From the NCBI GenBank assembly GCA_003533825.1, contig DQCG01000700.1, positions 1 through 19,642 on the forward strand: a stretch of DNA of 19,642 bases, given 5' to 3'. Within the stretch, counting starts at the first letter, position 1; each line of letters begins with the position of its first letter. The notes beneath the pieces were generated by a model. It was not told the DNA's origin. It saw only the letters and a list, made by a program, of their open reading frames with translations, and ran no database searches. The DNA is from Phycisphaerales bacterium (GTDB lineage Bacteria; Planctomycetota; Phycisphaerae; Sedimentisphaerales; Anaerobacaceae). This document shows, piece by piece, positions 1 to 7,504 of this stretch. A program made the translations under genes and the position numbers.

Positions 1-2497
1 CACCCCCGTTAACTATCGTTTCCTCTGTGTAGGAGGCTGTAGTCTCATCGCCTACCGCTGCGCCGGTACCGTTGCCGGCAAAGTACGGATCGACGCCGGG
101 CGCGCCGTAGCCAAGCCCATCGTGCCAGGCGTACCATATCTGGTTGTCATTGGCATCGTAGGCCTCAAAATCGTCAATGAGAATGAAGTCGGTAACAGAA
201 AAACTCCACACCCTGCCTTTGGTGACAGTACCATCTGTGTTATTCTCATCGATCCGCCAGTAGTAAGGCCCGCCGCCCCATTCGACACCTTCTGGTGGCA
301 TATAACTGGTTCCACTCTGACGAGCTCGATATATATCCGCCGTTGATGTATCGGCCTCCTTAACGGCATCTTTATCCGTACCAAAATAGATATCGTGCTG
401 CGAAGCCATGTCTCCCGGCGACCAGATAAGAGGTGTCGCATTCTCAATGTCCGGCGTCGATCCGTTTGCCGGGCCTGGTTTCCAGGCGAGCAGCAGATCT
501 ATTCGCATAATCTGCTCAACCTCGGTTTGTGTAAGCACCTTATCAAAGATTCGGACATCATCAATAGAGCCATGGATGGCTCTATCGCCCTGTGAGGGGC
601 GCCAGCCTATAGTTAGATCCAGACCGGAGGTTATGTCGAAAGCATCCTCGTCTGTCGATTCCAGCGTATCATCCTCGCCGTCTATGTAGATTCGTATATG
701 GGAAGACGAGTTCGTGGCATTCTCTGCCACCGTCACCGTCACGTGATGCCACTGACCGTCCGTCACATCGGTGAGACCCTCGACCTGGCCGCTGCCGTTG
801 CCCATCCTGATATGTCCGTTAGAATGGATCCGGAATTCCACTCTTTGACCGCCGCTCTGAGTGCCCCACCATATAAGTTCCTGGATTGCTATGGTCGATG
901 TTTTGAGCCAGATACTTACGCTGAAAGCATGCATGCCGAGAACACCTTTGTAGTCCTTCATCTGTATATAGCCGACTCCGTCAAATGCCAGGGCATCGCC
1001 GTCATAGCCGTCTATCCACTGCGAGTCACCAATTACGTTTCCATGGCGGCCGTATCCGGACGAGTCGACGACAGCCACACTTCCCAAACCCTCATCGAGC
1101 TTCCACCATCCGACAAGATTAGGGTCGGTGATCGCGATCTGGACCTCGGGAAACGTTTGGAAATTCTGGACACTGCCTTTGTTCATACCGGCGCCGTCGA
1201 ACTCATCGATACGCCAGTAATAAGTTTTATCCAATTCAAGCGTACCGGGAGTGTATGCAGGATCCGCTAAAGCGCCTTTGTACGTATCACCCGTGCCGTC
1301 ATTGACGTCGTCGAAATTATCGCCGAAGTAGATGTGATGCAGTTTCGCCCCAAAACCTCCAGTCCAGGCAAGCCCCACATTCGGGTCTACAAACCTGGCA
1401 CCGTCGACCGGATCGAGATTGTAGGCGTTTTTCGGAGGAATGGAGAAACTCCAGACCGGGCCTTTCCATGGGCTGTTGGGATCGGCATCATTGACCTCGT
1501 CGACCCGCCAGTAATAAGTTGTGCCCGGCACAAGGCCGTCAGGATAATGGAATCCGGGAAGTCCCAGGATACCACTCGTTTCGGCCAGATTGCCTACGAA
1601 GGCCCCTTCGGCGCCGTCGTTGACGTCATCGAGGCCGGTTCCGAAATAAAGATCGTGAGAGACGGCGTAGTCTCCGGTTCGCCAGGCGAGATTAACCCAG
1701 GTTGCTTCGAGAATGGCCCCATCAGCCGGATCAGGCACAGAGGCAAGTGGATACTCGAGAGAACCAGAGGTGTGGAAGATCCTGGCGACCTGGTCATCGG
1801 TCAGCACCTCGTCATAGAAAGCAAGAGCGTCCATCTGACCATCAAATTTTCTGCCTCCTTCAACCTTCCGACCCAACTTCAATTCACCTTCAGCATGAAC
1901 AATAGGGCCCGCAGTCGGCCAGCTTTCGCTGTTGGCTGCCACAAAGGCGGTATCCACGCTGTCACCATCCTGGAGAACGTTCATGGTGACATCGCCGTCG
2001 AGATCGTGACGTAAAACAAGCATTATCCAGGTTCCCGCGGGCATATCCCTGGTGTGGATATTTTGGGTATTTGAACCATCCTGTCTGGACATAAACTTGA
2101 AGTTGTCCGTATTGTCACCACTATGCGTAAACAGACGATAACTGTCCTGAAGACCTCCGGTTGTAGCCGAGATGTCAATAAATCGAGTGTGAGCAGCAAA
2201 TTCCACATCCGATTTGACCCAGAGCGCAATCGTAAAATCTTCGGTGAATCTAAAGGCTTCACTGCCGGCAGCGTCGACAACCGCACCGTCATCCCCGCCA
2301 AAGTCAATACCGGATCCGAATCTTCCGTTAACGTCAAGAGTGTCGCTTCCTCCCAACGTGGCAACGTACAGACCGCTTTGATCCGTTGCCGTGGTCCCGC
2401 TGGTTTCTTCAAAGTCCCACCTGGCAACCTCAATGGCGTTGCAGGCCTGCGAGACCATCAAAACAAAAGAAACTAAATGAATCAACTTTTTACACAT
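1..2497 (-). CDS. Secreted LamG / fibronectin-III-like repeat protein (3' end outside window)
   Basis: An open frame of 832 codons with no stop reaches the left edge, so the C-terminus is missing. The ATG at 2497 follows GAGGAG by about 7 nt and begins a signal peptide ending near 'SQACNA' (residue 21). Residues about 22-245 form a LamG (concanavalin-A-like) domain ('VARWDFEE', 'FTIALWVKS'). Two Fn3-like repeats follow at about 250-356 and 357-446, each with 'YFG..xDDVNDG' and 'YYWR(V/I)DE'. A second LamG lies at about 450-665 ('LVGWWKLDEG', 'DGQWHHVTVTV', 'IDDVRIFDKVL'), then a third Fn3-like repeat at 668-760. The last visible residues open with 'LIDDFEAYD', which in such planctomycete proteins usually starts another beta-sandwich. 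It is probably exported and carbohydrate- or surface-binding. No catalytic domain is visible, though one may lie beyond the edge. The domain calls are firm; the substrate is unknown. Confidence 0.85.
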   Translation of the reverse strand, partial: MCKKLIHLVSFVLMVSQACNAIEVARWDFEETSGTTATDQSGLYVATLGGSDTLDVNGRFGSGIDFGGDDGAVVDAAGSEAFRFTEDFTIALWVKSDVEFAAHTRFIDISATTGGLQDSYRLFTHSGDNTDNFKFMSRQDGSNTQNIHTRDMPAGTWIMLVLRHDLDGDVTMNVLQDGDSVDTAFVAANSESWPTAGPIVHAEGELKLGRKVEGGRKFDGQMDALAFYDEVLTDDQVARIFHTSGSLEYPLASVPDPADGAILEATWVNLAWRTGDYAVSHDLYFGTGLDDVNDGAEGAFVGNLAETSGILGLPGFHYPDGLVPGTTYYWRVDEVNDADPNSPWKGPVWSFSIPPKNAYNLDPVDGARFVDPNVGLAWTGGFGAKLHHIYFGDNFDDVNDGTGDTYKGALADPAYTPGTLELDKTYYWRIDEFDGAGMNKGSVQNFQTFPEVQIAITDPNLVGWWKLDEGLGSVAVVDSSGYGRHGNVIGDSQWIDGYDGDALAFDGVGYIQMKDYKGVLGMHAFSVSIWLKTSTIAIQELIWWGTQSGGQRVEFRIHSNGHIRMGNGSGQVEGLTDVTDGQWHHVTVTVAENATNSSSHIRIYIDGEDDTLESTDEDAFDITSGLDLTIGWRPSQGDRAIHGSIDDVRIFDKVLTQTEVEQIMRIDLLLAWKPGPANGSTPDIENATPLIWSPGDMASQHDIYFGTDKDAVKEADTSTADIYRARQSGTSYMPPEGVEWGGGPYYWRIDENNTDGTVTKGRVWSFSVTDFILIDDFEAYDANDNQIWYAWHDGLGYGAPGVDPYFAGNGTGAAVGDETTASYTEETIVNGG

Positions 2498-2539
2498 GAC
2501 AATTCTCCTCATCAATAAGTTTGAAAAATTATTCTCTAT

Positions 2540-2557
2540 CTACGCGCCCTACGCGCC
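2540..2557. repeat. Perfect 9-bp tandem repeat upstream of LamG gene
   Basis: CTACGCGCC occurs twice in direct succession at 2540-2548 and 2549-2557. The GC-rich unit sits in AT-rich surroundings 43 nt upstream of the LamG start codon, so it lies in the likely leader or promoter of that gene. It could be a regulator site or chance; function unknown. Confidence 0.5.
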
Positions 2558-2875
2558 GGTACAACCGACAATGATTCTTCCCAAAGAGTACACAATAATA
2601 AATGAGACCAGGAAAAGCAGCTTGTTAGACGTAATCGATCCTCCTTCAAAAAAATTACGCTATGAATCTTACCCTCCCCTCAATCCAAACTCGGCAAAAT
2701 GCCCTTCTGCGCTTATATCGTCATTTCGTTTGTAGCAAATCAGCCGCCGAACGTCAAGGAAAATCTATACCATGCTGAGCGCTTATTAATCGACTTTTTC
2801 ATTAGCACAACACAAGAGCAGGAAACAGGAATCTCCGATAATCTGCTGAATATTTCAATTTTTTTGTTTTGGGGA

Positions 2876-2904
2876 TTGTAGAAAAAGCCGATTTAGTGTA
2901 TAAT
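2876..2904 (+). promoter_or_regulatory. Candidate sigma-70-type promoter for prepilin gene
   Basis: A perfect TATAAT at 2899-2904 is preceded at 17-bp spacing by TTGTAG (2876-2881), a weak -35. A start site around 2911 would leave a leader of about 85 nt before the ATG at 2997. The region is AT-rich, so a chance -10 match is possible. Confidence 0.4.
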
Positions 2905-2996
2905 ATATAAATATAAGTTGAATTTTGGGGAACAGAAAGCTTAATGTGCGCATCCCACAACTTAGTCATAGAATTTCAATAGACGGAGGAAGTTAA

Positions 2997-3836
2997 ATGC
3001 ACACTTCTGGAAGAAAAAGATATCTGTGCGGCTTTACTTTAATCGAGTTGCTGGTCGTCATTGCTATTATCGCGTTATTGATGGGGATATTGATGCCGGC
3101 TCTGCAGCGGGTAAAGAAACAGGCAAGAACATCCGCGTGCCAGGCGAACCTGCACCAATGGAGCCAGATATGGGCGATGTATTGCCAGGATAACGATGGA
3201 TTTTTCTGCCGGGAAGACGGTCCGGTCGGGTGGCCTCGCGGCAATTGGATAGTGGCGTTGCGGACTTACTACCGGACAAAATCCGGTATTCTCCTATGCC
3301 CGATGGCAAAGAAACGGCTGGATAGTATGGATAACTATGGCGGTCCAAGGAGAACCTATATCATGGGAACAGGCGGAGAGGGCAACCGGCAGGAAGAGGG
3401 AAGTTATGGCGCAAACTGCTGGATTTATAATTCTCGGTCGGGGCAGAGTGAAATTCAAAACCGCCCGGTTAAATGGAATTGGAAGACCGCGGATGTTAAA
3501 GGCGGAAACAAGATTCCGATTTTTGGCGACAGCATGTGGAGAGGAGGCGGGCCTTTCTACCAGGACGGCAATGCTCAGTCGAACAAGATAATTCCTTCTC
3601 AGTTCGACGGCCAGTGGTTGGGCGCCGGCTACGAAATGATGCATTTCTGTATCGACCGGCACGATGCATTTGTTAATCATGCGTTCCTCGACTGGTCTAT
3701 CCGAAAGGTCGGTATTAAGGAATTATGGACGCTAAAATGGCATCGCCAGTACAATACAGGCGGCTACTGGACCAAAGTCGGCGGAGTTCAGCCGGACAAC
3801 TGGCCCCAATGGATGAGAAAGTTCAAGGACTATTAG
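2997..3836 (+). CDS. Type II secretion/pseudopilin-like prepilin with H-x9-D motif
   Basis: The 279-aa product starts at an ATG preceded by 'GGAGGAAG', a good ribosome binding site. It carries a class III prepilin signal: a short basic leader ending at Gly12, then 'FTLIELLVV' with the conserved Glu17 (Glu5 of the mature form), followed by a hydrophobic helix to about residue 36. A prepilin peptidase would cut after Gly12 and the mature protein would sit in the inner membrane or a pseudopilus. The C-terminal part contains His222-x9-Asp232, matching the H-X9-DG prepilin-associated family common in Planctomycetes, except that Trp233 replaces Gly. The 'LWTLKWHR' and 'PDNWPQWM' segments near the end are typical of that family. 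No secretion or pilus assembly genes lie nearby; such genes are usually scattered in many copies as orphans in these genomes. Role inferred only. Confidence 0.85.
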   Translation: MHTSGRKRYLCGFTLIELLVVIAIIALLMGILMPALQRVKKQARTSACQANLHQWSQIWAMYCQDNDGFFCREDGPVGWPRGNWIVALRTYYRTKSGILLCPMAKKRLDSMDNYGGPRRTYIMGTGGEGNRQEEGSYGANCWIYNSRSGQSEIQNRPVKWNWKTADVKGGNKIPIFGDSMWRGGGPFYQDGNAQSNKIIPSQFDGQWLGAGYEMMHFCIDRHDAFVNHAFLDWSIRKVGIKELWTLKWHRQYNTGGYWTKVGGVQPDNWPQWMRKFKDY

Positions 3837-3921
3837 CCAATAACCTCCGGCCGGTTTTTCCACTACCTGTTCCGTATTCGCAGCCTTATTTGTCCGAAAT
3901 CGAAACACCAACCATACCGCA

Positions 3922-6711
3922 CTATTTACCTGCCTCTACGAGCTCCTTGAAACGCGGGTGGTCGCGTAATGGATCCCAGACCGGATCGATTCTTAGTAGA
4001 GGAATCGATAATTCTCCCGGTATTGTCAGCAGATATTCGATCTTATCGATGGCAGTATCATAATCACCTACCATCATATATATAGTGGCAAGATCCTTAG
4101 TTCCATTGAAATGGCTCGCACTAAGCTTGGTGGTTGGAGTTAACTTCATACCGTGTATTCCCTCCTCGATGGCTTTATCTTTAAAGCCGAGGGCGGCATA
4201 CGTGATACCGAGCCTTAAATGGAATTCACAACTATTCGGCCTCTCTTCCAGTCTGGATTCCAGGATGCTTCGAAGATCCTTAAAGAATTTCTCCTCTGAT
4301 TTCTGATCGCCCATCAATCCATAGACGTGCGCATATCTCAAAGCATCGGGGTAATTCAGGTCATCCCTCGAGGGTGATTTTATAGGTAGCCGGGCCAAAG
4401 CTTCCGGATAGTTTCCGTCTAAAACATCGAGCCTGAACTGCAGATTAACAATATGTTCATTATCAGCAATATTGATGTATTTAGATGCACTCTTTAGAGC
4501 TTTTCGCGCCTCCTCAGTGCTGCCCTTCCAGAGAAGAAACAAAGCAGCTTTAAGGTAATGTGGGTGTTCTTGATCGGGAGCCAGCGAGATGGCCCGATCA
4601 TAACAATCGTTTGCGTCTGCGTATCTACGCATGTCCCGAAGAGTGTTCCCAATCGCCATAGCCAGACTGCTGGATAGCGGATCATGCTCGGAAGCTTCCC
4701 TGAGGTAAACCAATGCCTCTTCGTATTTTCCCTGCTGCCTTTTAACAAATCCAATAAACCTCAATACTTGGCTGTTGTCCGGCTGGCTTTTCAGAGCGAT
4801 GTCGAATTCCTCCAAGGCGCGGTCATAATTCGGAGGGCCCCAATAGTAGTAAACACCACGAGCCCAATGCGCCTCGGGCAGGTCAGGATCAAGTGTTAAA
4901 GCTTTTTCTGACGCTTCCCAAGCTTTTGCAAGATCTTCTTCACTACGGCCATGGAACTTATACATCCCGCAATACACCTCTGAAAGCCTGGCGTGGGCCA
5001 GCGCGAAATTATCATCCAATCCAACCGCTCTTTCATACATCTCAATCGCTATTACCAGGTTTTCCTTGGTCTGATAGGGTCGTGATGAATATTCATTTCC
5101 CCGTACATAATACAGATAGGCCAGTTTTATCGTCGGTTCAAATTCCAGAATCCGGCGCTGCTGTTCCAGCAGGGTGATATCCAGTACCTCTAACACTTTC
5201 AAAGCCAGGTCGGACGATGTCTGAAAGACATCTCCGACATGAATATACGGCTGCTCCCAAACCAGCGACTCATCAGAAGCTCTGATAAGCTGGGGGTTTA
5301 TTCTGGCCGGGCTGTTCGGATCGGATTGCTCCTCACGCAGGAGCGTTCCCTCCAGAATATAGTCAAGACCTAATTCCATGGCCATACTCTTTGCGCCTTT
5401 TTCTCTGCTCTTATATACGCGCAATCCACGAATACCTGCTAAACGAGCTTTAATCTCATCCATTATGCCGTTTGCTAAATCCACATCTTCTGCAGATCCC
5501 GGATTTTCAAACGGCAGAACCAGCAGGCTAATTTCTTTTGAAGAAGTCATAGCAAACCACGTGGCAACACCGGTTAGTGTAACAGCGATAGTCGCAAAAA
5601 TAATAATCGACATTCTTCGCAGCCTCACAGGAAGGGGTATTGGCTGCGTACTCAGAGTTGTTGAGATTTCGAAAGCCGCATCCGAGATGTCCCCGAGTCT
5701 CCTGTCGGGATCTTTATCCAAACAGCGTTTCAGCAGGGTGCGTATGTTTGAGGGGATTTGCTTCGGCAGGGCATTCCAGTCGGGCTCGCGTTCGATAATG
5801 CGTGCCAGCGTGTCTGTGGCCGTATCGCCCTCGAACGGCAGCCGGCTGGTCAGCATCTGGTACATTATGCAGCCGAATGACCAGATGTCCGTTCGATGGT
5901 CTGTTTCATTGCCGCGGGCCTGCTCCGGGCTCATGTAAGCCGGAGTGCCGATTACCCGGCCGGGATGTGTTTCGGTTATTTCGTCGCTTTTAGCTTGGCT
6001 GACAGAGGCCTTCGCCAGGCCGAAATCGAGCACCTTGATCCTGCCTTCAGGGGTGATTTTGATATTGCCGGGTTTGAGGTCCCGATGGACGATGCCTTTT
6101 TTGTGAGCCGCCGATACGGCCTCGGCGATTTGTTTCCCGATTGAAAGGGCCTCATTAACACTAAGCGGTTCACGTACAATACGTTCGGTGAGAGTTTCAC
6201 CATCGATATATTCAAGGACCAGATGGCCGGAACGGTCATCCTGTTCGATAATATCGTGGATGACGGCGATATTCGGATGATTCAATGACGCCAGCAGTTC
6301 GGCCTCGCGTCTGAAACGCGTACGGGTGGTCGAGCTGCCGGCGAGGGTGGCCGGGATACTCTTGACGGCAACGGAACGCTTGAGCTTGGTGTCACGGGCC
6401 AAATAGACAACTCCCATTCCACCGCGCCCGATTATCTTTACTATCTCGAAACTGCCAATTTGCTTCCCGACGAGGTCATGCTCATCCGCAGTGCCTTCGA
6501 AGTCACTCGCATCGGTCTTTACGAGAGAAGCAAATAAAGTATCGATCTTTCGCAGATTTTGGATTCTTTTTTTGACCTGATTCTCGAATCCGGGGTATTT
6601 CCTGACAAATTCATCGATGGCAGGTTCTTCACCCTGCAACTGCGCATCTACAAACTGTTCCACGGCGTCTTCAAGTAAAGTCTTCTGGTTGTCATGAGAG
6701 GCTTCGGTCAT
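3922..6711 (-). CDS. Transmembrane Ser/Thr protein kinase with TolB-like and TPR domains
   Basis: 929 aa. An N-terminal helical segment (1-80) with 'AIDEFVRKYPGFE' is typical of planctomycete kinases paired with ECF sigma factors. The kinase domain (about 85-350) is complete: glycine loop GRGGMG 95-100, Lys117 in VAVK, Glu136 of helix C, HRDLKPGN with Asp211, DFG 229-231, and 'GTPAYMSPEQ' 255-264. One membrane helix spans 367-387 after a basic run, giving kinase inside and C-terminus outside. A TolB-like/FlgO-like domain follows (about 394-510, 'LLVLPFENPG', 'LDYILEGTL'), then TPR repeats to the end (about 525-915). The ATG overlaps the sigma gene stop by one base (TGATG), so translation is probably coupled. 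The kinase presumably phosphorylates the sigma factor or a partner in response to a signal sensed by the C-terminal half; that link is inference from gene pairing. All catalytic residues are present. Confidence 0.93.
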   Translation of the reverse strand: MTEASHDNQKTLLEDAVEQFVDAQLQGEEPAIDEFVRKYPGFENQVKKRIQNLRKIDTLFASLVKTDASDFEGTADEHDLVGKQIGSFEIVKIIGRGGMGVVYLARDTKLKRSVAVKSIPATLAGSSTTRTRFRREAELLASLNHPNIAVIHDIIEQDDRSGHLVLEYIDGETLTERIVREPLSVNEALSIGKQIAEAVSAAHKKGIVHRDLKPGNIKITPEGRIKVLDFGLAKASVSQAKSDEITETHPGRVIGTPAYMSPEQARGNETDHRTDIWSFGCIMYQMLTSRLPFEGDTATDTLARIIEREPDWNALPKQIPSNIRTLLKRCLDKDPDRRLGDISDAAFEISTTLSTQPIPLPVRLRRMSIIIFATIAVTLTGVATWFAMTSSKEISLLVLPFENPGSAEDVDLANGIMDEIKARLAGIRGLRVYKSREKGAKSMAMELGLDYILEGTLLREEQSDPNSPARINPQLIRASDESLVWEQPYIHVGDVFQTSSDLALKVLEVLDITLLEQQRRILEFEPTIKLAYLYYVRGNEYSSRPYQTKENLVIAIEMYERAVGLDDNFALAHARLSEVYCGMYKFHGRSEEDLAKAWEASEKALTLDPDLPEAHWARGVYYYWGPPNYDRALEEFDIALKSQPDNSQVLRFIGFVKRQQGKYEEALVYLREASEHDPLSSSLAMAIGNTLRDMRRYADANDCYDRAISLAPDQEHPHYLKAALFLLWKGSTEEARKALKSASKYINIADNEHIVNLQFRLDVLDGNYPEALARLPIKSPSRDDLNYPDALRYAHVYGLMGDQKSEEKFFKDLRSILESRLEERPNSCEFHLRLGITYAALGFKDKAIEEGIHGMKLTPTTKLSASHFNGTKDLATIYMMVGDYDTAIDKIEYLLTIPGELSIPLLRIDPVWDPLRDHPRFKELVEAGK

Positions 6712-7325
6712 CAGTCACCATCGAATACGGTAGTCAGTGCCGCCATCGCGCGCGAGATCAGCTTTCGTACCGCCTCGCTGCTCCTGTCCAGTCTGTCCGC
6801 TATTTCTTTGTATGAAAGACCCTCGATTTTAGACAGAACGATTACTTCTTTATACTCAGGCCTGAGTTTATCTATTGCTTTTTCGAGCTTCTCCAGCTCT
6901 TCCTTTCGGGACATAATAACGCTCGGTGTCGTAACCTCTATGGGAGTGAAAGACACGGCTGATTTGCTTACCGTATTTGCGTCTGGCTTTCCGAGTCGGA
7001 TTTCTTTGCGAATATCGCGTTTTTCCGCGTGCATTTTGTCCAAATTGTCGCGCAGCCTGTTTTCAGCTATTGTCGATATCCACCGCAGAAAGTCCCCCTC
7101 GTTTTTATATGTGAAATTTTCCAAATCCCTTAAGGCCGAAAGCAGGGCTTCCTGGGTTAGATCTACCGACTCCAGCTTGGAACGAAGCTCCCTGCCTATG
7201 CGCAGCCGCATTATCCAATGAATCCTTGCTCCATATACCGTCCACAGTTGGCTTATGGCGGATTCGTCACCATCCTTGGCCAGGGCGACCAATTCGCGGG
7301 TCTTGTCAGCGATACCATCTCTCAA
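6711..7325 (-). CDS. ECF-type RNA polymerase sigma factor
   Basis: 204 aa with sigma region 2 at about 24-100 (including 'LESVDLTQEALLSALRDL' and 'GDFLRWISTIAENRLRD') and region 4 at about 145-198. Region 4 has the helix-turn-helix 'LSYKEIADRLDRSSEAVRKL'. The linker (110-140) is longer than in minimal ECF factors. The start is TTG at 7325: an in-frame TAG lies 9 nt upstream and the next in-frame ATG is inside region 2, so no ATG start is possible. AGGAG lies 11 nt before the TTG. No anti-sigma factor gene is adjacent; the downstream kinase takes that position, as described for planctomycete sigma factors linked to Ser/Thr kinases. The target regulon is unknown, although the divergent secreted protein gene at 7505 is an obvious candidate. 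Confidence 0.92.
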   Translation of the reverse strand: MRDGIADKTRELVALAKDGDESAISQLWTVYGARIHWIMRLRIGRELRSKLESVDLTQEALLSALRDLENFTYKNEGDFLRWISTIAENRLRDNLDKMHAEKRDIRKEIRLGKPDANTVSKSAVSFTPIEVTTPSVIMSRKEELEKLEKAIDKLRPEYKEVIVLSKIEGLSYKEIADRLDRSSEAVRKLISRAMAALTTVFDGD

Positions 7326-7362
7326 TGATTTCTAATCTCCTATAGCCAAAAACTTTATATAT

Positions 7363-7391
7363 ATTGTACCAATATTCTAAAAAAAATTCAA
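7363..7391 (-). promoter_or_regulatory. Promoter for sigma factor-kinase operon
   Basis: On the minus strand, TTGAAT (7391-7386) and TACAAT (7368-7363) are separated by exactly 17 bp, matching the sigma-70 consensus at 4 and 5 of 6 positions. Transcription would start near 7356, giving a leader of about 30 nt that contains the AGGAG before the TTG start. This suggests housekeeping sigma rather than autoregulation by the ECF factor alone. Confidence 0.55.
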
Positions 7392-7421
7392 TTGGATTGT
7401 CCGCTTCTCCTTATTTTTCCG

Positions 7422-7448
7422 CTTATTAATAGGAGCAGGGCTAATAAG
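7422..7448. repeat. 7-bp inverted repeat in divergent promoter region
   Basis: CTTATTA (7422-7428) and TAATAAG (7442-7448) are perfect inverted copies with a 13-nt spacer, centred about 70 nt before the secreted propeller gene at 7505. It may be an operator for a dimeric regulator or a weak hairpin in the leader. No run of T follows, so it is not a terminator. Confidence 0.35.
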
Positions 7449-7504
7449 TCCAAAAAGTGACGTAAAAAAGTAAATAGAAACCAACAAATTGAAGGAGACT
7501 AAAA

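Larger units (their letters stand above)
2498..2996. other. Divergent AT-rich intergenic region, no gene supported
   Basis: This 499-nt stretch separates the leftward LamG gene from the rightward prepilin gene. Two short open frames (2496-2735 and 2699-2881) have no ribosome binding site and unremarkable peptides, so I do not call them. It holds the LamG Shine-Dalgarno at its left end, a perfect 9-bp tandem repeat at 2540-2557, and a candidate prepilin promoter at 2876-2904. No tRNA, hairpin terminator or known riboswitch was recognised. Confidence 0.6.

Noticed and set aside
698..2014. Rightward open frames of 190 and 226 codons (698-1270 and 1334-2014)
   Set aside because: They lie antisense to the LamG gene, lack ribosome binding sites, and their peptides show no domain; the minus-strand frame gives clear LamG and Fn3-like sequence throughout.
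2496..2881. Two short rightward frames in the 2498-2996 gap
   Set aside because: No Shine-Dalgarno sequence, no recognisable peptide, and an AT-rich intergenic base composition; the first overlaps the LamG start region.
3840..3860. Possible bidirectional terminator between the prepilin and kinase genes
   Set aside because: AACC and GGTT can form only a 4-bp stem around 7 nt before a T run; too weak to call, although a terminator would be expected between convergent genes.
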